A stretch of 64,000 nt of DNA, taken from assembly GCA_947501625.1 (NCBI GenBank), contig CANMWN010000001.1, positions 879,319 to 943,318 of the forward strand, written 5' to 3'. The stretch is from an uncultured Flavobacteriaceae bacterium. Its GTDB lineage: Bacteria; Bacteroidota; Bacteroidia; Flavobacteriales; Flavobacteriaceae. This document shows positions 9,197-18,620 of this stretch, piece after piece (the stretch's first letter is position 1; each line of letters begins with the position of its first letter). A program made the position numbers and the translations under genes. The notes under the pieces are model-generated. The model was not told the origin of the DNA. It worked only from the letters and a program-made list of their open reading frames with translations, and made no database searches.

Positions 9197-9655
9197 TTGA
9201 TGACCAACCAACTTGATAATCTGAAAAAATGCAGAATACTCATTTTAAAGTTAATTGAAAATTGCTCAATAGAACAACTCAATAAAATACCGGAAGGTTT
9301 TAAAAATAACATCGCTTGGAATATGGCGCATTTAGTGGTAACTCAGCAGTTATTGTGTTATAAATTTTCTGGAGTTTCTTTAAAGGTTTCAAACGAAATG
9401 GTTGAGTTGTATAGAAAAGGAACTTCGCCTCAAAAAATGATTTCAGAGCAAGAATTTGAGAAAATAAAAAAGCAGTTTATAGAAATTCCAAATCAATTTG
9501 AAGAAGATTATCATAATGGAATTTTTAAAACCTATAATGAATATACAACAAGTGTTAATGTTACATTGACTGATATTGATTCTGCAATCGACTTTAATAA
9601 TATTCATGAAGGAATACATTTGGGATATATATTAGCATTAAAAAAACTTATTTAG
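9197..9655 (+). CDS. DinB-like (DUF664-type) protein
   Basis: A 152-residue protein with the four-helix DinB fold. Metal-ligand-type histidines appear in NMAHLVVTQ (about 48-56) and HEGIHLGYI near the C-terminus, matching the three-histidine pattern of the superfamily. DinB proteins are often thiol-dependent transferases or hydrolases; the substrate here is unknown. The stop is two bases from the antiporter start, so the two genes are likely coupled. Confidence 0.75.
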   Translation: MMTNQLDNLKKCRILILKLIENCSIEQLNKIPEGFKNNIAWNMAHLVVTQQLLCYKFSGVSLKVSNEMVELYRKGTSPQKMISEQEFEKIKKQFIEIPNQFEEDYHNGIFKTYNEYTTSVNVTLTDIDSAIDFNNIHEGIHLGYILALKKLI

Positions 9656-9656
9656 G

Positions 9657-10892
9657 ATGGATTTATTTGTAGTAATAACAGTATTGATAGTGCTTTCAGC
9701 ACTTTTAGGATACATCAATGTGAAATTTTTAAAAATGCCAAATACCATAGGATTAATGGTTATAACCATACTATTTACTTTGGTTGTTTTAGCAATTAGT
9801 TATTTTGACACTACACTGTTGGAGCAAGAAAGGGCTTTTATAAAAAGTATTGATTTTGAAACAGTCTTATTGGATATTATGTTGAGTTTTCTATTATTTG
9901 CTGGAGCATTGCACACCAATTTTCAGCAATTAAAAATCCAACGAAAACCTATTTTGACTTTTGCAACATTAGGAACATTGACTTCTACATTTATAGTTGG
10001 AATATTTACTTTTTATTTGTTGAAATTATTGAACTTACCGGTAGATTTTATTTATTGCTTATTGTTTGGAGCCTTAATTTCTCCAACCGACCCAATAGCA
10101 GTTTTAGGGATACTAAAGCAAGCAGGAGCACCCAAAAAATTGGAAACAAAAATAGTTGGAGAATCATTATTTAATGATGGAGTAGGAGTTGTGGTTTTTC
10201 TAACCATTTATCAAATAGCAAAAGGTGGTGGAGAAATGACTGTTGGTCATATTGCTGAATTGTTTATTGTAGAAGTAGTCGGAGGATTGGCTTTAGGACT
10301 TGCTTTAGGTTGGATTGCTTATCGATTAATTAAATCAATTGACGATTATGATACTGAAGTAATAATTACTATTGCTGCAGTAATGGGCGGAACAGTGTTA
10401 GCTCAAAAATTGCATGTTTCAGCACCATTAGCAATGGTTGCAGCAGGATTGTTAGTTGGGAATGATACGGTTCGTGAAACAGCAATGAGTGAAATTACCG
10501 AACAGTATGTAGATAAGTTTTGGGAGTTGGTTGATGTATTATTAAATACTATTTTATTTGTCATGATTGGTATGGAAATATTAGTCTTAACATTTGATGG
10601 AAAATATATTTTAGCAGGTGTTTTAGCAATTCCAATGCTACTTTTTGCACGTTACTTATCATTATTATTACCAATTAAGTTTTTTGCTAAGAAATTAGAC
10701 TTTGTACCAAAGACTAATCTAATTATGACTTGGGGAGGTTTACGAGGAGGTATTTCTATCGCTTTAGCCTTAAGTTTAACTCAAGAAATGCATCGTGATT
10801 TATTTTTGGTTATCACTTATATAATTGTAGTATTTTCTATAATTGGACAAGGCTTAACTGTTGGAAAATTAATTAAAAGATTTACGAATTAA
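9657..10892 (+). CDS. Sodium/proton antiporter, CPA1 (NhaP-type)
   Basis: An inner-membrane cation:proton antiporter of 411 residues with about 12 hydrophobic segments. Family motifs are clear: FGALISPTDPIAVLGILK, then GESLFNDGVGVVVF with the ion-binding acidic residues, and a late WGGLRGGISIALAL. It lacks the long cytoplasmic tail of some NhaP proteins. A role in Na+ extrusion and pH control fits a marine organism, but ion specificity is inferred. Confidence 0.92.
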   Translation: MDLFVVITVLIVLSALLGYINVKFLKMPNTIGLMVITILFTLVVLAISYFDTTLLEQERAFIKSIDFETVLLDIMLSFLLFAGALHTNFQQLKIQRKPILTFATLGTLTSTFIVGIFTFYLLKLLNLPVDFIYCLLFGALISPTDPIAVLGILKQAGAPKKLETKIVGESLFNDGVGVVVFLTIYQIAKGGGEMTVGHIAELFIVEVVGGLALGLALGWIAYRLIKSIDDYDTEVIITIAAVMGGTVLAQKLHVSAPLAMVAAGLLVGNDTVRETAMSEITEQYVDKFWELVDVLLNTILFVMIGMEILVLTFDGKYILAGVLAIPMLLFARYLSLLLPIKFFAKKLDFVPKTNLIMTWGGLRGGISIALALSLTQEMHRDLFLVITYIIVVFSIIGQGLTVGKLIKRFTN

Positions 10893-10895
10893 TAG

Positions 10896-10903
10896 TACAT
10901 TTG
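10896..10903 (+). promoter_or_regulatory. -7 element before the trans-sulfuration gene
   Basis: TACATTTG matches TAnnTTTG exactly and ends 17 bases before the ATG at 10921. No -33 TTG occurs at the usual spacing. Confidence 0.45.
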
Positions 10904-10920
10904 TATTTCAAATTATTCAT

Positions 10921-12060
10921 ATGAAATTCAACACCAAAACTATTCACGGAGGTCAACAACACGAACCAAGCACAGGTGCAGTAATGACTCCAATATTTCA
11001 AACTTCAACTTATGTTCAGCAAAGCCCTGGAAAACATAAAGGGTATGAGTATTCTAGAGGAGAAAACCCAACAAGGCACGCATTAGAAAAAGCCTTTGCA
11101 AGTATTGAAAATGGAACGCATGGATTAGCATTTTCATCAGGATTGGCTGCAACTGATTGTGTACTTCGTTTATTTAATTCTGGAGATCATATTATAGCAG
11201 GAGATGATTTATATGGAGGATCGTATAGAATGTTTACACAATTGTTTGAGAAATATGGGTTGACATTTTCATTTGTTGATATGAATAACCCTGAAAATGT
11301 AAAAAATGCAATTACTGAAAATACAAAGTTGATTTGGTTGGAAACGCCTACTAATCCATTATTGAAAGTTGCAGATATTGAAGTAATTACATTGATTGCC
11401 AAAGAAAATAATTTGTTAACTGCAGTAGATAACACATTTGCAACTCCATATAATCAACGACCATTAGATTTAGGAGCCGATATTGTTATGCACTCTGCAA
11501 CTAAATATCTTGGAGGGCATTCTGATGTAGTGATGGGCGCATTAATGGTAAAAGATGAAGAGTTAGCAAAACAACTTCATTTCATTCAGTTTGCTGCAGG
11601 CGCTGTTGCTGGGCCAATGGATTGTTTTTTAGCACTGCGAGGTGTTAAAACTTTGGCTTTGAGAGTACAGAGGCATAATGAAAACGGAATGAGAGTTGCT
11701 GAGTTTTTAAAAAATCATTCCAAAGTTCAATCAGTATATTATCCAGGTTTAGAAGATCATCCGAATCATGAAGTTGCCAATAAGCAAATGAATGGTTTTG
11801 GAGGAATGTTATCATTTAGATTGAAAGAAGATTCTCGTGAAGCAACGTTTAAAGTTTTAGAGAACTTTAAAATAATTACACTTGCCGAATCGCTAGGAGG
11901 AGTTGAAAGTTTGGTTAATCATCCTGCAACAATGACGCATGCATCAATTCCTGCGAAAGAAAGAGAAAAGTTAGGAATTACCGATTCTTTAATTAGATTG
12001 AGTGTTGGAGTTGAAGATGTTTATGATTTGATTGAAGATATAAATAATGCTATTGGATAA
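10921..12060 (+). CDS. metB: Cystathionine gamma-synthase/lyase-type PLP enzyme
   Basis: A 379-residue trans-sulfuration enzyme of the Cys/Met metabolism PLP family. The Schiff-base lysine is K195 in HSATKYLGGHSD, with the PLP-phosphate and substrate regions YSRGENPTR, FSSGLAATD and ETPTNPLL. MetB (cystathionine gamma-synthase) and the lyases MetC/CGL are hard to separate by eye; the synthase call is the likelier one and the symbol is provisional. No riboswitch-sized leader precedes it (28 bases). Confidence 0.85.
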   Translation: MKFNTKTIHGGQQHEPSTGAVMTPIFQTSTYVQQSPGKHKGYEYSRGENPTRHALEKAFASIENGTHGLAFSSGLAATDCVLRLFNSGDHIIAGDDLYGGSYRMFTQLFEKYGLTFSFVDMNNPENVKNAITENTKLIWLETPTNPLLKVADIEVITLIAKENNLLTAVDNTFATPYNQRPLDLGADIVMHSATKYLGGHSDVVMGALMVKDEELAKQLHFIQFAAGAVAGPMDCFLALRGVKTLALRVQRHNENGMRVAEFLKNHSKVQSVYYPGLEDHPNHEVANKQMNGFGGMLSFRLKEDSREATFKVLENFKIITLAESLGGVESLVNHPATMTHASIPAKEREKLGITDSLIRLSVGVEDVYDLIEDINNAIG

Positions 12061-12078
12061 TAAGATTGACTTAACTTA

Positions 12079-12897
12079 TTAGTTTAAGTAGAATATATAT
12101 CCCATATGTATAAACATATTCCAATCGTTGAATTTATTATTCGCAGCAGGATCAGTAGCGTTTAAACCGTCGACCCAATTGGTAAAGTAATATTGCCATT
12201 TTGCCTCAATAAAAATATCAGAATATTCTCCTAATTTATGTCTTGTCCCTACACCTCCTGTTAGTGATAGCGTAAAATCTGCTTCATCACTTACTGTTCC
12301 TGGAACAGCCCATTTTGGATATAATATACTTTGATCTTGTTTCCAATCTCCTAAGTCGGAATATAATTCGGGCTTGTAAAATACACCTAATACGCCAAAA
12401 CTTAGGTAAGGTGAAAATTTCATTTTTGGAAATCTTCTTGAGCCAAAATCATTAATATTTTTAAAATGCCATTCTATTTGAGTACCAACATTAATAACTT
12501 TTGTTTTACCATGCATGGCTCTCAATTTATCAGCATCAACTGATGTTTGACTTTCATCTACATATTGACCAAAGTGATCTAAATCTGCACTCATAAAAGA
12601 AACTTCGTTTCTTAATCTAAAGTGCTCTCTAAAATAGTTTGACCTTTGGTTCCAACGATATCTATAATCGGTAAAAGTTAAATAATGAATAACTCCAAAT
12701 CCTATACCTACATTTCCTCCAACATTACTTTTAAATAAATAACGCTCACCATAATCAGTAGTAAAGTGTGAAGATCCAGTCATAAATCCTATTTCATGAC
12801 TATTGTCGCCTTGTCTTGACCAGTTTTGGGCAGAAGTATTTGTAACTGTTAAAAAAAGTACAAATATTGGGGTTAATATTTTTGCAATTTTTATCAA
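12079..12897 (-). CDS. Outer-membrane beta-barrel protein (THC0290_0291-like)
   Basis: A 272-residue secreted protein with a signal peptide ending near residue 23 (TNTSAQNW). It then shows alternating aromatic and polar strands and ends in the typical barrel C-terminus MGYIFYLN. The pattern GFMTGSSHFTTDYGER and the conserved tryptophans resemble a Flavobacteriia-restricted family that I recall as THC0290_0291; that name is from memory. Function is unknown. It is separated from the upstream Ig-like gene by 84 bases. Confidence 0.7.
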   Translation of the reverse strand: MIKIAKILTPIFVLFLTVTNTSAQNWSRQGDNSHEIGFMTGSSHFTTDYGERYLFKSNVGGNVGIGFGVIHYLTFTDYRYRWNQRSNYFREHFRLRNEVSFMSADLDHFGQYVDESQTSVDADKLRAMHGKTKVINVGTQIEWHFKNINDFGSRRFPKMKFSPYLSFGVLGVFYKPELYSDLGDWKQDQSILYPKWAVPGTVSDEADFTLSLTGGVGTRHKLGEYSDIFIEAKWQYYFTNWVDGLNATDPAANNKFNDWNMFIHMGYIFYLN

Positions 12898-12981
12898 ATC
12901 TATGATTTCCTAAAAGTTCAAATGTAATAAAAACTATTATATCTGCAACTTTATTTACAACGATTTATAATTTTCTTTATT

Positions 12982-14583
12982 TTATTTTAAGTCAAAAGTT
13001 TGATTTTCTTCCCAATTTGCGCGAATTTCAATCAATCTATTATAATATTTAACTTTTTCTGGCTGCACTCTATTTAAAAAGTTTCCAGTATCCCATTGTC
13101 TATTATTATTTTTATCATATATAACTCTTATTGAATAATTAGATGGAGTTAGATTTTCGAATTTAAACACTTGATTTTCAGTTGCATAAACTCTATCAAT
13201 AATCTCATATGATTCATTAATTAAATCAACAATAATAGGGAATGATTCAACATTGGTTAGAGAAATATTTATAATACCATAATCATCAGGATGTTTTGTG
13301 GAAACATTAAAATTTAAGGTATCATTTACATCACCAAATAAATCTTCAATAGCTTCAGGTAAAAAAGTAAAATTATAACGATTATTATATTTTTTTTCAA
13401 AATTCAATCGTAATTTCATCTTTGATTCATCTAAAATAGTTGTAAAATTCACTTTTGTTGAATCTTTATCAATCAATGAAATTTTTGATTTATCAATTTT
13501 ATAAATTGGAATATTGGTTTTTATTACAAAGGTATCTTTAAGGCTAAATTGTCCGCTAAGACCATTATTAACAATTAAAGAATCTCTTTCTTTGGAGCGT
13601 AATTTAACTGATACAGTATCTATTTTGTTTTTTAATGACACTTTAAATAACAGGGAGTCAAGTTCTACTGGTGTATGCCAATAACTTATACTATCCATAT
13701 CCTTTTCATATACAATTGATGATTTAAAATCATCAGGAATAGTAGATAGAGGTTCTATATTTATTCCATTAACAATTCCTTCATATCCAAAAAATAGATG
13801 TCCTATTTTTTCTTCCGATGGACGCATCAATTTGTATGGAACGACTTCTTTAAATAATGTAAGATTATAAGTTGAATCAGTAGGCAAATTTATAAAGCTT
13901 GGGATAAAACCAATTTTATCAATTTTAGGATCAAATTTCTTATTATTGTTAAAATCATTTAAGGCAATTAATAAATATTTCCCACTTTTCAAATTAGTTA
14001 ATTCATAACCAATACTATCAAGTGTATTTGCAACATAACTAGGTCTTTCTTTATATATTATTGAATCTTTATAAGTTTCATTAACTTCATATAATAATAT
14101 TGATAAACCTTCATCAGGATTTTTATTAAAACCATCAGCAACAGTTCCTGAAACTCTTAAAGAATCAATATAATTTCCGGTAGAAAAAACATATTTAAAT
14201 TGCTCTAATGGATTTCCTTCATTATTATCTTCAATACTGTTCCCAAAATTAAATGTATAAGTAGTATTTTCTTTAAGAGTATCTAATATTTTAATATTAA
14301 TGAATTTACTTGCACTACCAACAGGAGTAATTATTGGCGCATTTTCCATAGGTGGAGAAATAACCAATTGTTTATTGATATCTTTTAGTTTAATGTATTC
14401 ATTAAAATTAATTCTAATTTTTTCACTATCAAAATTTGTGGTTTCATGGTCAGGAGTAGCAATAATCATGATGGGTGCCTCTTTATCTATTTCACCACCA
14501 GTTGGTCTTCCACGACGAGCGCAACTAACCACAAGCAATGTAAAAATAAGGCTAAATAATAAGTTAGAATAACGAAAATTCAT
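12982..14583 (-). CDS. Ig-like domain lipoprotein
   Basis: A 533-residue lipoprotein. The signal peptide ends in lipobox LLVVSC with the acylated cysteine at about residue 21. An N-terminal SbsA-type Ig-like (Big_5) domain spans roughly 35-135, containing FNEYIKLKDINKQLVISPP and the closing TYTFNFGNSIEDNNEGN. The rest is beta-rich repeats, one including a carboxypeptidase-regulatory-like stretch with NDFNNNKKFDPKIDKIGF. It should be anchored in the envelope; its partner is unknown. It is widely conserved in Flavobacteriia, often close to comF, as here. Confidence 0.82.
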   Translation of the reverse strand: MNFRYSNLLFSLIFTLLVVSCARRGRPTGGEIDKEAPIMIIATPDHETTNFDSEKIRINFNEYIKLKDINKQLVISPPMENAPIITPVGSASKFINIKILDTLKENTTYTFNFGNSIEDNNEGNPLEQFKYVFSTGNYIDSLRVSGTVADGFNKNPDEGLSILLYEVNETYKDSIIYKERPSYVANTLDSIGYELTNLKSGKYLLIALNDFNNNKKFDPKIDKIGFIPSFINLPTDSTYNLTLFKEVVPYKLMRPSEEKIGHLFFGYEGIVNGINIEPLSTIPDDFKSSIVYEKDMDSISYWHTPVELDSLLFKVSLKNKIDTVSVKLRSKERDSLIVNNGLSGQFSLKDTFVIKTNIPIYKIDKSKISLIDKDSTKVNFTTILDESKMKLRLNFEKKYNNRYNFTFLPEAIEDLFGDVNDTLNFNVSTKHPDDYGIINISLTNVESFPIIVDLINESYEIIDRVYATENQVFKFENLTPSNYSIRVIYDKNNNRQWDTGNFLNRVQPEKVKYYNRLIEIRANWEENQTFDLK

Positions 14584-14649
14584 TCAAATAATATTTAGTA
14601 CAAAGAAACAATATATTTTTTCATAGAACGAACAATTTAGGGAGTTATT

Positions 14650-15336
14650 TTATTCGGCATAAGCCATAACAGCAACACTTAATTTTACATTTTTTGATTT
14701 CAAAATTTCATTAGCGCAAGTTTCAATTGTTGCTCCGGTAGTTATAACATCATCAACAAGTAAAACATGCTTGTTATTAAAAATTGTAGTGTCATTTAAT
14801 TGGAATAATTCATCAACACTTCTCCATCTTTCTATAAGATTTTTTTTAGTCTGACTTTCAGTTGATGCTACTTTGATTAATTTATCTTCACAAAATTTTG
14901 CATTAATGTTTTTAGCAATCATTTCACCAAATTTTGCTACTTGATTGTACCCTCTTTTCTTTCTTTTATTAGGATGAATTGGAACTGGAACTACGTAATC
15001 TATCGTTTTGAAACGATTGCTTTCAAGCATTTCATTGGCAAGCCAGCCTCCAAATAGAGTACTAATTTCTTCTTGATTTTTATATTTCAATTCATGAATT
15101 AAGGTTTGAACTTTCCCTTTTTTATGGTAAAAGAATAATGAAGTGGCCTCTTCTAATTGTACTCTACCATAAAATTTCTTCTCTAGTAAATTTTTTTCAA
15201 TATTGGTGTAACAAGTTGTAGGTAAATCATGTCTACATAGAGTACAGATAGAAATTTCATTTTGTTTAAGTTCCAATTTACAACTTAAACAGACTTTAGG
15301 AAAAAATAAATAAAAAATATCTTTAAATATTTGCAT
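14650..15336 (-). CDS. ComF family phosphoribosyltransferase-like protein
   Basis: A 228-residue protein with an N-terminal zinc ribbon (C16-x2-C19 and C31-x2-C34). A type I phosphoribosyltransferase domain follows, whose PRPP-binding loop VLLVDDVITTGAT lies near residues 191-203. ComF-like proteins are linked to DNA uptake in some bacteria; a direct competence role here is inference. It is divergent from the methyltransferase gene across 64 bases. Confidence 0.9.
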   Translation of the reverse strand: MQIFKDIFYLFFPKVCLSCKLELKQNEISICTLCRHDLPTTCYTNIEKNLLEKKFYGRVQLEEATSLFFYHKKGKVQTLIHELKYKNQEEISTLFGGWLANEMLESNRFKTIDYVVPVPIHPNKRKKRGYNQVAKFGEMIAKNINAKFCEDKLIKVASTESQTKKNLIERWRSVDELFQLNDTTIFNNKHVLLVDDVITTGATIETCANEILKSKNVKLSVAVMAYAE

Positions 15337-15400
15337 CTTTGTGATAATTAAGAGAGCAAGTTAGATAAAGATACTAAACTTGAAAAATTAATTATTATAG

Positions 15401-15958
15401 ATGGGGAAAAAAATAACTTTTTTTAAAGAAGCAGTAAGGACCTTAAAGACTTCTGGAACATTAATACCAAGTTCTAGATTTTTGGTAAAAAAAATATTAA
15501 AAAAAATAGATTTCTCTGATGCTAATGTAATTGTTGAATTAGGTCCTGGAAATGGAATAATTACTAAAGAAATATTAAAAAAAGTTAATCCAAAAGCAAC
15601 TCTTATTTGTTTTGAAATTAATACTAAATTTTTTGAAGATCTTCAAAAAATAGATAATAATCAATTAGTTGTTTTGAATGCTTCTGCAGAACATATAAAA
15701 AGTGAATTAGAAAAATTAAATATTACGGAAGTTGATTTGGTTATTTCAAGTTTGCCAATGGCAATTTTGCCTAAAGATTTGTCTAAAAACATAACTCAAA
15801 ATTCTTATGATATCTTAAGAGAAAATGGCCGTTTTGTTCAATACCAATACAGTACACAATTTTTAAAACCTTTAAAGAAAATTTTTAATAAAAAGGTGAA
15901 GCTTAAGTTTGAACCGTTAAATATTCCTCCTGCATTTATTTATATCTGTAAAAAATAA
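15401..15958 (+). CDS. Class I SAM-dependent methyltransferase (PmtA-like)
   Basis: A 185-residue cytoplasmic methyltransferase. Motif I is VIVELGPGNGIITKEIL (about residues 44-60), followed by an acidic motif II region in LICFEINTKF. The N-terminal FFKEAVRTLKTSGTLIPSSRFL resembles phospholipid N-methyltransferases and rRNA-adenine-dimethylase-like enzymes; the substrate is not determined. It is short of a full KsgA enzyme, which has an extra C-terminal domain. Confidence 0.75.
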   Translation: MGKKITFFKEAVRTLKTSGTLIPSSRFLVKKILKKIDFSDANVIVELGPGNGIITKEILKKVNPKATLICFEINTKFFEDLQKIDNNQLVVLNASAEHIKSELEKLNITEVDLVISSLPMAILPKDLSKNITQNSYDILRENGRFVQYQYSTQFLKPLKKIFNKKVKLKFEPLNIPPAFIYICKK

Positions 15959-16025
15959 CTTATTATATAATTTTTAATGATTTATTGCGTTAGGGATGCA
16001 TCAACCCTATATAATAAAAGAAATC

Positions 16026-16916
16026 ATGGAAAAAAAAGAAAACAAAGAAACGCTAAATCGAGTCATAATTGGTGGTTTAATGATATTACTTATAGCCCTT
16101 TTAGGTTATATGTTATACAATAACACCGAATTGAAAAAATCTAAAGCTTTTCTTGAAGATGAGAAAGTGAAAATCACTCAAGATTTAGATGATATGATTG
16201 CTAAATATGATGAAGCAATTAATGAAAATTCTTCGTTGTCTGAAGAATTAAGAATGGAAAGAGAAGATATAGTGCTTTTCAGAGATTCGGTAGCAAATCT
16301 AAAAAAGACTAATTATAATATTATTAGACGTTATCGAAATAAGATAAAGTCGTTAGAGAAATCTAACCAAGAATTATTTATGGCAAATGATTCTTTGAGA
16401 ATATCTAATCAATTTTTGACAAGTAAAATTGATAGCGCTCAAGTTTTTATCACAACTCAAACGGCTGTTTTAGATTCAATTACTGCAGAAAATGTAGAAT
16501 TGTTGGAAAAAGTTGGAGAAGGAGCAAAGCTTCAGGTGAATAGTGTTAAAGTATTGCCAATGCGTGAGCGAAGTAATGGTAAACTAGTTTCAACCTCTAG
16601 AGGTAAACGAACAGATGCATTAAGAATAAGTTTTACAATTGCCGAGAATGCATTAGCAAATAATGGCGAAGAAAATGCCTTGATTCAAGTGATTAATCCT
16701 AAAGGAGAAATTATCAATGTCAAAGGAGAAGAAACATTAGAGAATGGAGATGTTATTTCTTATACCGATAAAACAACTGTAGAATATAACAAAGCAAATA
16801 TTGATGTTATATCATTGATTGAAGTAGATAGAAAACAAATGTCCAAAGGAATTTATAATACTAAGGTGTTTTTAAATGGAAGAATGGTTGGTTATGCTGT
16901 TTTTACATTAAAATAA
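16026..16916 (+). CDS. Conserved membrane-anchored coiled-coil protein
   Basis: I recognise no named family. From ATG 16026 the 296-residue protein begins MEKKENKETLNR. One membrane segment follows (about residues 16-33, IIGGLMILLIALLGYML), then a long coiled coil (about 35-165), then a globular beta-rich C-terminus containing GRMVGYAVFTLK at its end. An upstream in-frame ATG at 15996 would add ten residues before the basic start and is judged less likely. It is followed by a terminator. Confidence 0.75.
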   Translation: MEKKENKETLNRVIIGGLMILLIALLGYMLYNNTELKKSKAFLEDEKVKITQDLDDMIAKYDEAINENSSLSEELRMEREDIVLFRDSVANLKKTNYNIIRRYRNKIKSLEKSNQELFMANDSLRISNQFLTSKIDSAQVFITTQTAVLDSITAENVELLEKVGEGAKLQVNSVKVLPMRERSNGKLVSTSRGKRTDALRISFTIAENALANNGEENALIQVINPKGEIINVKGEETLENGDVISYTDKTTVEYNKANIDVISLIEVDRKQMSKGIYNTKVFLNGRMVGYAVFTLK

Positions 16917-16941
16917 CTTAATATTCCCTTAATTTTTATTG

Positions 16942-16977
16942 AAGTGGATGTTCATTTTTTGAACATTCACTTTTTTT
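16942..16977 (+). terminator. Intrinsic terminator after the coiled-coil gene
   Basis: Arms AAGTGGATGTTCA and TGAACATTCACTT pair with one G-T wobble around a T5 loop, followed by a run of seven T on the + strand. Confidence 0.85.
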
Positions 16978-17009
16978 ATTATCAATTAGATAAATCTTAA
17001 AACCTTTCC

Positions 17010-17017
17010 TATTTTTG
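17010..17017 (+). promoter_or_regulatory. -7 element abutting the glyS start
   Basis: TATTTTTG matches TAnnTTTG. It ends only four bases before the glyS ATG, so initiation about seven bases downstream would give a leaderless or nearly leaderless mRNA. Confidence 0.5.
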
Positions 17018-17021
17018 CAGC

Positions 17022-18563
17022 ATGGCAAAACAAGAAGACAAATTTAAAAATGTAATTTCACATGCCAAGGAATATGGATATGTATTTCAAAGTAGTGAAA
17101 TTTATGATGGATTGAGTGCAGTTTATGACTATGCTCAAAATGGTGTTGAATTAAAGAAAAATATTAGAGACTATTGGTGGAAAGCAATGGTGCAAATGAA
17201 TGAAAATATTGTTGGAATAGATGCAGCAATATTTATGCATCCTACTACTTGGAAAGCATCTGGTCACGTTGATGCATTTAGTGATCCGTTGATAGATAAT
17301 AAAGACTCTAAGAAAAGATATCGAGCAGATGTTTTGGTAGAAGACTATGTTGGAAAATTAGATGCCAAAATAGAGAAAGAAGTAAAAAAGGCTGCGAAGC
17401 GTTTTGGAGATGCATTTAATAAAGAAGAATTTGTCTCTACAAATTCAAGAGTACTAGGTTATAAAGAAAAAGGCGAGAAAATATTAAAACGTTTAGGTCA
17501 GTCATTAGAAAAAGAAGATTTGGCAGATGTCAAAGCATTGATTGAAGAGTTAGAAATTGCATGTCCTTTATCTGGTTCTAGAAATTGGACCGATGTGAAA
17601 CAATTTAACTTGATGTTCGGAACTAAACTTGGTGCATCGGCAGAACATGCGATGGATTTATATTTACGTCCAGAAACTGCTCAAGGTATTTTTGTAAACT
17701 TTTTAAATGTTCAAAAAACAGGAAGAATGAAAATTCCTTTTGGGATTGCACAAACTGGAAAAGCTTTCAGAAATGAAATCGTTGCACGTCAATTTATTTT
17801 TAGAATGCGAGAGTTTGAACAAATGGAAATGCAGTTTTTTATTAAGCCAGGAACACAAGGAGAATGGTATGAGCATTGGAAAGAAGCGCGAATGAAATGG
17901 CATTTATCATTGGGAATGGGAGAAGAAAACTATCGTTTTCACGATCATGAAAAATTAGCACATTACGCTGATGCAGCAGCTGATATTGAATTTAAATTTC
18001 CTTTTGGATTTAAAGAATTGGAAGGTATTCATTCTCGTACAGATTTTGACTTAAAAGCACATGAAGAACATTCAGGTAAGAAATTGCAATATTTTGATCA
18101 CGCTGAGAATACTAGTTATACACCTTATGTTTTAGAGACCTCTATAGGGTTGGACAGAATGTTTTTAGCAGTTTTTTCAAATTCTTTAAAAGAAGAAGAA
18201 TTAGAAAATGGAACGACAAGAACAGTTTTGAAATTACCAGCTGTATTAGCGCCTACAAAGGCTGCAATTTTACCATTGGTAAAGAAAGATGGATTGCCAG
18301 AAGTGGCTCGAAAAATCATGGAAGATTTACAATGGGATTTTAATGTAATATATGATGAAAAAGATGCTGTAGGAAGACGTTATAGAAGACAAGATGCAAA
18401 TGGAACACCGTTTTGTATTACAGTAGATCATGATACATTAGAAGATGATTCAGTAACGATACGCCACAGAGACACAATGGAACAAAAAAGGGTAAAAATA
18501 AGTGAAGTAAAAGCTATTATTGCACAAGAAGTTTCAATGAAAACTTGGTTGTCAAAAATGTAA
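17022..18563 (+). CDS. glyS: Glycyl-tRNA synthetase (single-chain, dimeric type)
   Basis: This class II synthetase charges tRNA-Gly. It is the 513-residue alpha2 form, not the two-gene alpha/beta form. It opens with FKNVISHAKEYGYVFQSSEIYDG and carries the class II motif 2 region around FRNEIVARQFIFRMREFEQME, and motif 3 with LETSIGLDRMFLAVF. A C-terminal anticodon-binding domain starts near LPAVLAPTKAAILPL. It is monocistronic with a strong terminator. Some databases use glyQS for this type. Confidence 0.97.
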   Translation: MAKQEDKFKNVISHAKEYGYVFQSSEIYDGLSAVYDYAQNGVELKKNIRDYWWKAMVQMNENIVGIDAAIFMHPTTWKASGHVDAFSDPLIDNKDSKKRYRADVLVEDYVGKLDAKIEKEVKKAAKRFGDAFNKEEFVSTNSRVLGYKEKGEKILKRLGQSLEKEDLADVKALIEELEIACPLSGSRNWTDVKQFNLMFGTKLGASAEHAMDLYLRPETAQGIFVNFLNVQKTGRMKIPFGIAQTGKAFRNEIVARQFIFRMREFEQMEMQFFIKPGTQGEWYEHWKEARMKWHLSLGMGEENYRFHDHEKLAHYADAAADIEFKFPFGFKELEGIHSRTDFDLKAHEEHSGKKLQYFDHAENTSYTPYVLETSIGLDRMFLAVFSNSLKEEELENGTTRTVLKLPAVLAPTKAAILPLVKKDGLPEVARKIMEDLQWDFNVIYDEKDAVGRRYRRQDANGTPFCITVDHDTLEDDSVTIRHRDTMEQKRVKISEVKAIIAQEVSMKTWLSKM

Positions 18564-18580
18564 TATTAAGAAAATATTAA

Positions 18581-18610
18581 AAAAAGCCTCCAAATTTTGG
18601 AGGCTTTTTT
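18581..18610. terminator. Bidirectional terminator between glyS and a barrel gene
   Basis: Arms AAAAAGCCTCCAAA and TTTTGGAGGCTTTTTT form a strong hairpin with A/T flanks on both sides between convergent genes. Confidence 0.88.
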
Positions 18611-18620
18611 GATTAAAATT

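Noticed and set aside
10893..10920. SAM riboswitch before the trans-sulfuration gene
   Set aside because: Only 28 bases separate it from the previous gene and these hold a -7 element, so there is no room for an aptamer.
12062..12095. Hairpin between metB and the downstream barrel gene
   Set aside because: The arms ACTTAA and TTAAGT are short and AT-only, with no T-run, so a terminator is not supported.
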